64,000 nt of DNA, from the NCBI RefSeq assembly GCF_002813775.1, contig NZ_CP020370.1, forward strand, positions 186,001 through 250,000, given 5' to 3'. Shown here in pieces: positions 8,985 through 16,678 of the stretch (its first letter is position 1; each line of letters opens with the position of its first letter). The position numbers and the translations under genes were made by a program. This DNA comes from Candidatus Thiodictyon syntrophicum (lineage in GTDB: Bacteria; Pseudomonadota; Gammaproteobacteria; Chromatiales; Chromatiaceae). The notes beneath the pieces are model-generated. The model had not been told where the DNA came from, searched no databases, and worked only from the letters and a program-made list of their open reading frames with translations.

Positions 8985-9096
8985 ACAGGCTTTTCTCCAC
9001 CAGTGATTTCATCGCAGACTGGAGGCTGTTGGGCACAGCCCTGCCATCACATGCTAGCACTCGCCGACGAATCCATCCATGTGGCGAGGGGCGCCG

Positions 9097-10209
9097 TCAT
9101 GGAGTCAGCCCCATCGCCTCCAGATAGTGTCGCGCACTGCGTCCCTGTTCGTACTCACTGACGGCGGAGCGCAGAACCGCCGCGGGCAGGGGCCGGTCCA
9201 GGGTCGCTGCCATGGCCGCAGCCATGGCCTGCACATCACCGACCGGTACCAGGGGGCCGAAGCGGCCCCCGTCCAGCACCTCGGCGGGACCGCTCGGGCA
9301 GTCGGTGGCGACCACCGGGACCCCCAGCGCCAGGGCCTCGGTCAGCACATTGGGCGAGCCCTCCCAGGCGGAGGAGAGGACGAATAGGGCGGCGCGGGCC
9401 AGATAGGGGTAGGGGTTGGACTGGAAGCCGACCAGGGCCACTTGGTCCGCGAGTCCCAATTCGGCGATCAGGGCCGCGAGTGCCGGGCGGGCATTGCCCT
9501 CACCCAGGATCAGGAGCCGGCAGTCGCGCCCGGCCCGCACCCGGGCGAAGGCGCGGATCAGGGTCGGGAAGTCCTTCTGGCGTTGCAGCCGTCCGGCGGC
9601 GCAGATGACGGGCGGGCCCGGGGCATTGAGCCAGGGGTGCGGGCAGGGTTGTGCCGCCTGGGCCGCCAGTTCCGGGGTGATCACCGGATTGCGGATGACC
9701 GCGATGGACGCCGCCGACAACCGGGCGATGCGCGCGGTGTCCTGCGCCACCCCGGCGGAGACCGCGATGATGCGGTCCAGGCGCGGATAGAGCAGGCGGA
9801 TCGGCAGATAACGCAGCCAGCGCGAGACCGCGGCGCGTCCCGCCATGGCGGTGGACAGATTGGTGCCGAGCCGCAGTGCCAGCGGGGTGCCGGTGCCCGC
9901 CAGGGCGCGGGCGAGCACGGCGGTGCGCCCGGCCCGGTCCTTGGCTGCCAGCAGGGCCGCGGGGCGGCGCGCGCGCAGGTAGCGGGCCAGTGCCGGTGCG
10001 GCGAGCAGGGTGTGATTGGTAGCAAGCTCAATGCGCCTGACCGACTCCGGCAGGCGCCCAAGGTGCGGACTCTCGGCGCGCACCAGCACCAGGTCCACTG
10101 CCTGGCCCAGGTCCACGAAGCCGCGGATCAGGTTGATCAGCATCCGCTCCACCCCACCGGTGCCGGAGAAGGAGGCGAAGACGGCGAGTGGACTGGGGGT
10201 CGGCGGCAT
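9097..10209 (-). CDS. Glycosyltransferase family 4 (GT-B fold)
   Basis: A 370-aa GT-B glycosyltransferase, probably acting on surface polysaccharide or lipopolysaccharide. The N-terminal domain carries the acceptor-side loop SGTGGVERMLINLIRGF. The C-terminal donor domain has AAGRLQRQKDFPTLIRAF, the KDF variant of the family motif, and the E-x7-E block EGSPNVLTEALALGVPVVA, followed by DCPSGPAEVL. An upstream in-frame start at 10275 would add 22 residues that overlap repeat DNA; the ATG at 10207-10209 immediately precedes the conserved MPPTPSPLAVFASFSG. No other sugar genes adjoin it, so substrate and pathway cannot be given. Confidence 0.9.
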   Translation of the reverse strand: MPPTPSPLAVFASFSGTGGVERMLINLIRGFVDLGQAVDLVLVRAESPHLGRLPESVRRIELATNHTLLAAPALARYLRARRPAALLAAKDRAGRTAVLARALAGTGTPLALRLGTNLSTAMAGRAAVSRWLRYLPIRLLYPRLDRIIAVSAGVAQDTARIARLSAASIAVIRNPVITPELAAQAAQPCPHPWLNAPGPPVICAAGRLQRQKDFPTLIRAFARVRAGRDCRLLILGEGNARPALAALIAELGLADQVALVGFQSNPYPYLARAALFVLSSAWEGSPNVLTEALALGVPVVATDCPSGPAEVLDGGRFGPLVPVGDVQAMAAAMAATLDRPLPAAVLRSAVSEYEQGRSARHYLEAMGLTP

Positions 10210-10267
10210 GGGAATCGTCGCAGGGTTGGGGCGGGGTGGTTGGCCATGATCCCAAGAAAGATCTGTT

Positions 10268-10477
10268 GTCCGCAAATGAACGCAAATGAACGCAAATTCA
10301 AAAAGGGCCTTGACTCGCCATGCCCCGGCCGGACGCTGCTAGAATCCCAGTCTATCCCGGAGCGTGGGAGCCAGAAGGATCTGACTCGATGGCCGTGACC
10401 CTACGGGTCCCAGCAGAGCATCGACAGACACGGCAGGTCTTTGATCCACTATCTTTTTTTGCGTTCATTTGCGGACA
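10268..10477. repeat. Element with CGCAAATGAACG inverted ends, copy 1
   Basis: The left end is GTCCGCAAATGAACGCAAAT, repeated once more as GAACGCAAAT. The right end (10458-10477) is the reverse complement, TTTGCGTTCATTTGCGGAC. The ends enclose about 160 bp with no gene. A second element with the same ends lies at 30475-30729. The right end abuts the heptamer array ahead of lutA. It could be a non-autonomous mobile element or a paired regulatory structure. Confidence 0.7.
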
Positions 10478-10490
10478 CTGATTCTTCTAC

Positions 10491-10567
10491 TGACCCCTGA
10501 CCCCTGACCCCTGACCCCTGACCCCTGACCCCTGACCCCTGACCCCTGACCCCTGACCCCTGACCCC
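10491..10567. repeat. Tandem heptamer array (TGACCCC) x 11
   Basis: Eleven exact head-to-tail copies of TGACCCC fill 77 bp and end 7 bp before the lutA start codon. The array occupies the place where a ribosome-binding site would be expected, and no purine-rich site is visible. Unit length is not a multiple of three, but the array is outside the gene, so copy-number change would alter spacing rather than frame. Confidence 0.95.
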
Positions 10568-10574
10568 CGCACCC

Positions 10575-11312
10575 ATGCCCGACACCGTCTATTTCTTCGG
10601 CACCTGTCTGATCGACACCCTCTTCCCGCGGGCCGGGCTCGCGGCCATGCAACTGCTGCGGCGCGCCGGTGTGCGGGTGATCTTCCCCCAGGGGCAGACC
10701 TGCTGCGGCCAGCCGGCCTACAACAGCGGCTATCGGGACGAGGCGCGAGCGGTCGCCCGTGCCCAACTCGACGCCTTTCCGGCGGACCTGCCGGTCGTGG
10801 TGCCCTCGGCCTCCTGCGCCGGGATGCTCAGGGTCCAGTATCCGCTGCTCTTTGCCGACACGGCGGATGCCGCGCGGGCGGAAGCCTTCGCGGGGCGGGT
10901 CGTGGAACTCGCCGATTTTCTGGTGCGGGTGCTGGATGTACGCCTGATCGACCTGGGGCCGCCCATCCGGGTGGCGGTGCACAATTCCTGCTCGGCCCGG
11001 CGGGAGTTGGGGGTGGCCGACGCGACCATGGACCTCCTCGGGCGCCTGGCGCGGGTCGAACTGGTGGAGCCGGAGCGCGCCGCCGAGTGTTGCGGCTTCG
11101 GCGGCGCCTTCTCCGTCAAGCAGCCGGAGATCTCCGCGGCGATGGCGGGCGACAAGGCGCGCGCCATTTTGGCGACTGGGGCCGCGGTCCTGGTGGGCCA
11201 GGATTGCGGTTGCCTGATGAATCTGGGTGGTACCCTGGCCCGTCAAGGCGGCGGTCCGCTGGTTCGCCATCTGGCCGAGTTCATTTGGGAGCGCACCCAC
11301 CGTGACGACTGA
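10575..11312 (+). CDS. lutA: L-lactate utilization protein A, (Fe-S)-binding CCG-domain protein
   Basis: A 245-aa protein of the LutA/LldE family, a subunit of the flavin-independent L-lactate oxidising complex. It carries two cysteine-rich CCG domains: GQTCCGQPAYNSGY near residue 45 with PSASCAGML, and HNSCSARRELG with ECCGFGGAFSVKQPE and GQDCGCLMN in the second half. Length matches the family (about 240). The stop overlaps the lutB start, so the two are co-translated. The start is preceded by the heptamer array rather than a visible Shine-Dalgarno site. No lutC follows. Confidence 0.92.
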   Translation: MPDTVYFFGTCLIDTLFPRAGLAAMQLLRRAGVRVIFPQGQTCCGQPAYNSGYRDEARAVARAQLDAFPADLPVVVPSASCAGMLRVQYPLLFADTADAARAEAFAGRVVELADFLVRVLDVRLIDLGPPIRVAVHNSCSARRELGVADATMDLLGRLARVELVEPERAAECCGFGGAFSVKQPEISAAMAGDKARAILATGAAVLVGQDCGCLMNLGGTLARQGGGPLVRHLAEFIWERTHRDD

Positions 11313-12717
11313 GTTTCGCCTCGCCATCGGGGCCGCACTGCGACAGGACCGGGTGCGGGGGAACATCCGCCGGGCCATGGACGGGCTGGTGACGAAACGG
11401 CGCGAGGCCTTCCCGGACCCGCAGGAGCGCGAGAGCCTGCGCGACGAGGGCGCGGCCATCCGCGCCGAATCGGTGGCGCGGCTGCCGGAACTGCTGGAGG
11501 AACTGGAGCGCACCTGTACCGGCAACGGTATCCAGGTCCACTGGGCCGAGACCGGGGCGGACGCCAATCAGATCGTCCTGGGCATCCTGCGCGCGGCGGG
11601 GGCGAACGCCATCCTCAAGGGCAAGTCCATGGTCTCGGAGGAGATGGGGCTCAATGAATTCCTGCAAAGACAGGGCATCGAGGCGCTGGAGACCGATCTG
11701 GGGGAAATCATCATCCAGCTCGCCCACGAGGCCCCCTCCCACATCATCGCCCCGGCGATCCACAAGGACCGTGCCGAGGTTGCCGCCCTGTTCCGGAAAC
11801 ACTTTCCGGACCAGCCGCCGGCGCAGCAGATCGAGGAACTCACGGCGCTCGCCCGCACGGTGATGCGCGAGCGCTTCCGCGGCATGACGGCGGGGCTCTC
11901 CGGGGTCAACTTCGCGGTGGCCGAGACCGGCACCCTGTGCCTGGTGGAGAACGAGGGCAACGGGCGGCTCTGCACCACGCTGCCGGACGTGCATATCGCG
12001 GTGATGGGGATCGAGAAGGTGGTCGCCCGCCTGGACCAGGTGCCGACCCTGCTGACGCTCCTGACCCGCAGTGCCACCGGCCAGCCCATCACCACCTATG
12101 TGAACATGATCAGCGGCCCGCGCCGTGCGGGGGAGAAGGACGGCCCCACGGCGGTCCATCTGATCCTGCTGGACAACGGGCGTTCGCGCATCCACGCGGA
12201 CCCGGAACTGTCCGCGACCCTGCGCTGCATCCGCTGCGCCGCCTGCATGAATCACTGCCCGGTCTATGCCCGCCTGGGCGGTCACGCCTACGGCACCGTC
12301 TATCCGGGCCCCATCGGCAGCATCCTGGAGCCTCAACTCCAGGGCCTGGCCGTGCGCGGGGAGATGGCGGAGGCCTCCAGCCTGTGCGGCGCCTGTGCCG
12401 AGGTCTGTCCGGTGCGCATCCCCATCCCGCGGCTCCTGAATCGGCTGCGCTATGAGGCCGTCAGCACCCGGGCGGCCTCGCCGACCCTGGGACACGGCAG
12501 CCGCCGGCTGGTCGTCCAGTCCGGGATCTGGCGCCTGTGGTCCTGGACCTGTGCCCACCCCCGCGCCTACCGCGCCCTGACCCGGCTGCTGGGCCTCCTG
12601 CGCCGGTTGCAGCCGACGCGCCTGCCACCCTGGACCGATACCCGCGAGGCGCCGCGGCTCGCCCCCGAGAGCCTCCACCGCCAGGCCCGTGCGGCCGGCT
12701 TTTCCGACCGAGCCTGA
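11302..12717 (+). CDS. lutB: L-lactate utilization protein B, iron-sulfur subunit
   Basis: A 471-aa protein of the LutB/LldF family. The N-terminal part is the LUD domain (GVNFAVAETGTLCLVENEGN). Two 4Fe-4S motifs follow, CIRCAACMNHCPVY near residue 310 and CGACAEVCPVRIP near 364, then a helical C-terminus. The GTG at 11302 overlaps the last 11 bases of lutA and puts the start at VTTEFRLAIGAAL, matching family length. An upstream in-frame start at 11227 would lie deep inside lutA and is unlikely. With LutA it should pass electrons from lactate to the quinone or cytochrome pool. The usual third subunit, LutC, is absent here. Confidence 0.93.
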   Translation: MTTEFRLAIGAALRQDRVRGNIRRAMDGLVTKRREAFPDPQERESLRDEGAAIRAESVARLPELLEELERTCTGNGIQVHWAETGADANQIVLGILRAAGANAILKGKSMVSEEMGLNEFLQRQGIEALETDLGEIIIQLAHEAPSHIIAPAIHKDRAEVAALFRKHFPDQPPAQQIEELTALARTVMRERFRGMTAGLSGVNFAVAETGTLCLVENEGNGRLCTTLPDVHIAVMGIEKVVARLDQVPTLLTLLTRSATGQPITTYVNMISGPRRAGEKDGPTAVHLILLDNGRSRIHADPELSATLRCIRCAACMNHCPVYARLGGHAYGTVYPGPIGSILEPQLQGLAVRGEMAEASSLCGACAEVCPVRIPIPRLLNRLRYEAVSTRAASPTLGHGSRRLVVQSGIWRLWSWTCAHPRAYRALTRLLGLLRRLQPTRLPPWTDTREAPRLAPESLHRQARAAGFSDRA

Positions 12718-12914
12718 CGCGCCGCCCTCATGGCCACTGGGCACCTCGTACCGGACAACCGCCGACCGGTGGTGCGCGCTCCGGCGATGGGCGCACACGA
12801 TTGCCGCGATCCGTTCAGCCCATTTTGTGAAAGCCGTTGGGAGACTCACTATACTGGCCCGGGTTGACGCGCAACCGCGCTCCGGACCCAGTGACCCCCA
12901 GGAGCCGAACGCCC

Positions 12915-14255
12915 ATGCCTGCACTGCCACCCCGTGAGGGCAGCCTCGAAGCCCCGATCCGTCACCCGCTCGACTGGCGCAACCCCGCGTTTTACGACGA
13001 GGGTTCGCTGTTCGAGGAACTGGAGCGGGTCTTCGATATCTGTCACGGCTGTCGGCGCTGCGTGAGTCTGTGCCAGTCCTTTCCGACCCTGTTCGACCTG
13101 GTGGACTCCAGTGAATCGCTGGAGGTGGACGGGGTGGCCCAGGTGGACTACTGGAAGGTGGTGGACCACTGTTACCTGTGCGACCTGTGCTACATGACCA
13201 AGTGTCCCTATGTGCCGCCGCACGCGTGGAACCTGGACTTCCCGCACCTGATGCTGCGGGCCAAGGCGGTGAAATACCGGGCGGGCGACGTCAAACTGCG
13301 CGACCGGGTGCTGACCAGCACGGATCTCGTGGGGTCCCTGGCCGGGATCCCGGTCGTGAGCGCGGTCGTGAATGCGGCCAACGAGAACGCCCTGGCCCGG
13401 CGGGCGCTGGAGGCGGTGCTGGCGGTCCATCGCGACGCCTGCGTGCCCCGCTACCAGAGCAAGACCCTGCGCCGCGCGGAGCCGGGGCGCATCGGCCGGG
13501 CGGCGACCGGCGAGCCGGCGGGCGCCACCACCGGCAAGGTGGCCCTGTTCGTCACCTGCTACGGCAACTACAACGAGCCCGATATCAACGCCGACCTGAT
13601 CGCCGTCTTCGAGCACAACGGCATCCCGGTCACCCTGGCCCGACAGGAGCAGTGCTGCGGGATGCCCAAGCTGGAGCTGGGCAATCTGGCGGCGGTGCAG
13701 GCGGCCAAGGAGGCCAACATCCCGGTGCTGAAGGCCCTGGTGGATCAGGGCTGGGACCTGGTGGCGATGATCCCGTCCTGTGTGCTGATGTTCAAACAGG
13801 AATTGCCGCTGCTGTTTCCGGATGATCCGGACGTGCAGGCGGTGAAGGAGGCGATGTTCGATCCCTTCGAATATCTGATGATCCGGCACAAACACGGCAA
13901 GTTGAACCTGGGATTCAAACGGCCTCTGGGCCGCGTGGTCTATCAGGCGTCCTGCCACCAGCGGGTGCAGAACATCGGGCAGAAGACCCGCGAGGTGTTG
14001 GCCCTGGTACCGGACACCCGGGTGGATGTCATCGAGCGCTGCTCCGGCCACGACGGGACCTACGCGGTAAAGAAGGAGTGCTATCCCGTCGCGATGAAGA
14101 TCGTGAAACCGGTGGCGGTTCGGGTGGCGCAGGCGGCCCCCGACCACTTCGGCAGCGACTGCCCGATGGCCGGGGCGCACATCGCCCACGCCCTGGGGCA
14201 GGACGGGCGGCAACAGCATCCGCTGACGCTGTTGCGTATGGCTTACGGAATCTAG
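12915..14255 (+). CDS. GlpC/heterodisulfide-reductase-like (Fe-S)-binding protein
   Basis: A 446-aa soluble iron-sulfur protein. Near the N-terminus are two ferredoxin-like clusters, CHGCRRCVSLCQSFP and CYLCDLCYMTKCPYVPPH. The C-terminal half has two CCG-type domains: CYGNYNEPDINADLI with EQCCGMPKLELGN and PSCVLM, and SCHQRVQN with RCSGHDGTYAVKKE and SDCPMAGAHI. The second has CSG in place of CCG. Proteins of this type usually sit with rubrerythrin and a DUF3501 gene; the DUF3501 gene is next, but no rubrerythrin is visible. The ATG follows AGGAG. A role in electron transfer is likely, but the substrate is unknown. Confidence 0.88.
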   Translation: MPALPPREGSLEAPIRHPLDWRNPAFYDEGSLFEELERVFDICHGCRRCVSLCQSFPTLFDLVDSSESLEVDGVAQVDYWKVVDHCYLCDLCYMTKCPYVPPHAWNLDFPHLMLRAKAVKYRAGDVKLRDRVLTSTDLVGSLAGIPVVSAVVNAANENALARRALEAVLAVHRDACVPRYQSKTLRRAEPGRIGRAATGEPAGATTGKVALFVTCYGNYNEPDINADLIAVFEHNGIPVTLARQEQCCGMPKLELGNLAAVQAAKEANIPVLKALVDQGWDLVAMIPSCVLMFKQELPLLFPDDPDVQAVKEAMFDPFEYLMIRHKHGKLNLGFKRPLGRVVYQASCHQRVQNIGQKTREVLALVPDTRVDVIERCSGHDGTYAVKKECYPVAMKIVKPVAVRVAQAAPDHFGSDCPMAGAHIAHALGQDGRQQHPLTLLRMAYGI

Positions 14256-14333
14256 GCTATGCCTCGCTCTTGAATCCTCTCACTCCGTGTCTTTGTGAGA
14301 GATTATTCTTACATTGCAACAGTGTGGTCTACC

Positions 14334-14912
14334 ATGCAACTGACAAGAGCCGATCTCTATAGTCTCGAGGAGTACGCGCGGTGCCGCCCGCAATTCCGCG
14401 CCCGGGTCATGGCCCACAAGCAGGACCGGCGCGTGGCCCTGGGCGCCCATGCCACGCTCTATTTCGAGGACCGCCTGACCATGCAGTATCAGGTCCAGGA
14501 GATGCTGCGGGCGGAGCGGATCTTCGAGTCCGCCGGCATCCAGGACGAATTGGACGCCTACAACCCGCTGGTCCCGGACGGGTGCAACTGGAAGGCGACC
14601 TTCATGATCGAGTACGACGACGAACAGGAGCGCCGCGCGGCCCTGGTGCGCCTGCGCGGGATCGAGACGCGGGTCTGGGTCCAGGTCGCCGACCAGGCCC
14701 GGGTCTACGCCATCGCGGACGAGGACCTGGAGCGCGAGGACGCGACCAAGACCTCCGCGGTACACTTTTTACGCTTTGAGCTCACCCCGGCGATGGCGGC
14801 GGCCGTCACGGCGGGGGCGCCGATCGGCATCGGCAGCGACCACCCGGATTACTGCTGTGAAACCCAGGTCAGCCCGCAAGTGCGCGCCTGCCTGGCCGCG
14901 GACTTGGCGTGA
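14334..14912 (+). CDS. DUF3501 family protein
   Basis: A 192-aa protein beginning MQLTRADLYSLEEYA, the standard DUF3501 start, with RVALGAHATLYFEDRLTM, then YNPLVPDGCNWKATFMIEY and the C-terminal IGSDHPDYCCETQVSP. The family has no established reaction, but members are consistently encoded beside the GlpC-like Fe-S protein found just upstream, 78 bp away on the same strand. A functional link in redox or peroxide stress is inferred from that association only. The longer frame from 14295 lacks conserved residues. The stop overlaps the GTG at 14909, but the next gene probably starts at 14927. Confidence 0.88.
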   Translation: MQLTRADLYSLEEYARCRPQFRARVMAHKQDRRVALGAHATLYFEDRLTMQYQVQEMLRAERIFESAGIQDELDAYNPLVPDGCNWKATFMIEYDDEQERRAALVRLRGIETRVWVQVADQARVYAIADEDLEREDATKTSAVHFLRFELTPAMAAAVTAGAPIGIGSDHPDYCCETQVSPQVRACLAADLA

Positions 14913-14926
14913 AGCCCAGGAGCACC

Positions 14927-15748
14927 ATGACCCGCCCGCCCCCGCAGGCACTGCTGATCGACCTCGACGGGGTCCTGTTCCAGGGGGACCGGCCCCTGCC
15001 CGGTGCCGCGCGCCTGCTCGGGCGGCTGGCCGGGCGCCCCCACTGCTTCGTCACCAATAACCCGATCCGTACCCCGGAGCAGATCGCCGCGGCCTGCGTG
15101 GCGATGGGGCTGCCCCGCCCGGACCCGCGCTACATCCTCACCTCGGCCCTGGCTACCGCCCGCTGGTTGAGCCGCGAGCGGCCGGGGCTGCGCTATTTCG
15201 CCGTTGGGGCCGGCGGGCTGGAGGCCGCCTTGAGCGCGGTGGGCAGCCGCGACGAGCGCGACGCCAACGCGGTGGTGGTCGGTGAGGGTGTCGGGCTCGA
15301 CTTCGCGACCCTGACGACCGGGATCAACCTGATCCTGGGCCGCGGGGCACGCCTGATAGCCACCAATCCGGATACGACCGTGGACGGGATGCGCGACGGC
15401 CAGCGGGTGGTCCTGCCCGGCTGCGGCGCACTGGTGGCGCCCTTCACGGCGGCCACCGGCGTCACCCCGACCTTCATCGGCAAGCCCGAGCCGCTCCTTT
15501 ATGAAATGGCGCTGGCGCAACTGGGCCTGCCCGCCGCCGCCTGTCTCATGATCGGGGACCGGCCGGACACCGACATCGTCGGGGCCGTGCGGCTCGGAAT
15601 CCGGACGGCCCTGGTGCGCACCGGCCGCTTCCCGCCCGGTCGGGACTGGGTCGCCGGCCTGCCGCGACCGGACTTCGATGCCCCTGACCTGGATCGGCTG
15701 ATCGAGGCCCTCGACAGGGCCTTTCCCGGGTTGCTCACCCCGCTCTAA
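14927..15748 (+). CDS. HAD-IIA family sugar/nucleotide phosphatase
   Basis: A 273-aa HAD-superfamily hydrolase of the NagD-like IIA class. Motif I is LLIDLDGVLFQGD (nucleophile Asp and general acid Asp), motif II is CFVTNNPIRTPEQ, the cap-domain region is VVVGEGVGLDFATL with LIATNPDTT, the motif III lysine is in FIGKPEPLLYEMAL, and motif IV is MIGDRPDTDIVGA. It should dephosphorylate small sugar or nucleotide monophosphates; the exact substrate is not readable from sequence. It follows DUF3501 by 14 bp, preceded by CCAGGAG, and is closed by a strong hairpin, so it likely ends this transcript. Confidence 0.92.
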   Translation: MTRPPPQALLIDLDGVLFQGDRPLPGAARLLGRLAGRPHCFVTNNPIRTPEQIAAACVAMGLPRPDPRYILTSALATARWLSRERPGLRYFAVGAGGLEAALSAVGSRDERDANAVVVGEGVGLDFATLTTGINLILGRGARLIATNPDTTVDGMRDGQRVVLPGCGALVAPFTAATGVTPTFIGKPEPLLYEMALAQLGLPAAACLMIGDRPDTDIVGAVRLGIRTALVRTGRFPPGRDWVAGLPRPDFDAPDLDRLIEALDRAFPGLLTPL

Positions 15749-15758
15749 GAAAAAGGAG

Positions 15759-15777
15759 CGGGGGCGTCCCGCCCCCG
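15759..15777 (+). terminator. Intrinsic terminator after the HAD gene
   Basis: A perfect 8-bp stem (CGGGGGCG and its complement) with a 3-base loop lies 10 bp after the stop codon and is followed by ATTT. The U-tract is short, but stem strength and position fit a terminator for the lutA-to-HAD gene run. Confidence 0.7.
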
Positions 15778-15909
15778 ATTTCCCGTCGCCTGGTGCGGAT
15801 GACGTCGACCGCTGGCCGCCTGGAGTCCAAGGCTTGCGCCGCGGTCGCATCGATTCAGGATAAACTGTCGCCAGTTTTCCCCTCAATTCCCCCCGGAGGG
15901 ACGAATCCC

Positions 15910-16359
15910 ATGGGCTCTGTCGTCGAACTTTACGAAGCCCTGGCCAGCGCGCCGGACGAGCGGGCGCGGGCGCGGCTGATTGCCGCAGCCTTCGAGCGTC
16001 TGGAAGAGCGCTACCCCCACTTGCCGGACTTGGTCACGCATCAGCAGTTGCGCGAGACCGAGGTGCGGCTCCAAAAGGAAATCGAGCAAGTGCGCGCGGA
16101 TCTCAGCTTGCAGATCGAGCGTCTGCGCGGTGAAGTCAAGACCGAAATCGAGCAGTTACGCGCGGAGGTCAAGACCGATATCGCGCAATTGCGCGGCGAA
16201 CTGCGCGAGACTGAACTGCGACTCCAGAAGGAGATTGAGCAATTGCGCGGTGAAGTCACGACCGCGATCGAGCACAGCCGCAATACACTGCTGATGTGGA
16301 TCATCCCGCTCATGTTCGCTCAGGTCGGCGCGCTGGCGGCGCTGGTCAAGTTGCTTTGA
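15910..16359 (+). CDS. Coiled-coil protein with C-terminal membrane anchor
   Basis: A 149-aa protein. Residues 1-40 are helical (VVELYEALASAPDERARARL). Residues 45-125 are a coiled coil built from near-repeats of EIEQLRGEVKT, with the 11-residue period obvious in the DNA too. Residues 128-148 form one hydrophobic helix (LLMWIIPLMFAQVGALAALV), here split by nothing charged. The ATG follows GGAGGG with good spacing; an upstream extension to 15793 covers repeat DNA and is rejected. The layout resembles DUF1640/CCDC90-type or TM-anchored coiled-coil proteins, whose bacterial function is unknown. It stands alone after a terminator. Confidence 0.75.
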   Translation: MGSVVELYEALASAPDERARARLIAAAFERLEERYPHLPDLVTHQQLRETEVRLQKEIEQVRADLSLQIERLRGEVKTEIEQLRAEVKTDIAQLRGELRETELRLQKEIEQLRGEVTTAIEHSRNTLLMWIIPLMFAQVGALAALVKLL

Positions 16360-16414
16360 GGGCGGTCGGCGCCGGCCCCCGCGGTTTCGGGAACCCGTTG
16401 GTTCCTCGCCACAG

Positions 16415-16651
16415 ATATGTCACGCCCTTTCAGGGCTGCGTATTCTCTTCGACACCACCCAGGGCGTTGCCCTGGGCTGGTATGTATGACCCCGTTGGGG
16501 TCAGCATGATTGGCGTCACCCCAGATTCCGGGAAGGAACCGGCCCGAGCCAGTGGCACAATCCACAGCCCCGCAGGGGCATGACATACCAGCCCAGGGCA
16601 GCGCCCTGGGTATGTGTATTGGGATCTTCAGCCCTGAAGGGGCGTGACATA
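16415..16651. repeat. Nested inverted-repeat element (237 bp)
   Basis: The outer arms are ATGTCACGCCCTTTCAGGGCTG (left, given in two parts: ATGTCACGCCC and TTTCAGGGCTG) and its complement near 16629-16650. The inner arms are ACCCAGGGCGTTGCCCTGGG at 16457 and its complement ending at 16611, each also palindromic. The whole segment has no gene. This matches a common class of intergenic repeats that alternate CAGGGC palindromes with GTCATGCCCC-type boxes. Confidence 0.8.
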
Positions 16652-16678
16652 AGGCGGCAATCGAACGACGGCTGCGTT

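Noticed and set aside
10491-10567. CRISPR array
   Set aside because: The repeats are 7 bp, contiguous and without spacers; no cas genes are in the window.
11281-12930. 549-codon frame opposite lutB
   Set aside because: Shadow of lutB, with no domain or ribosome site.
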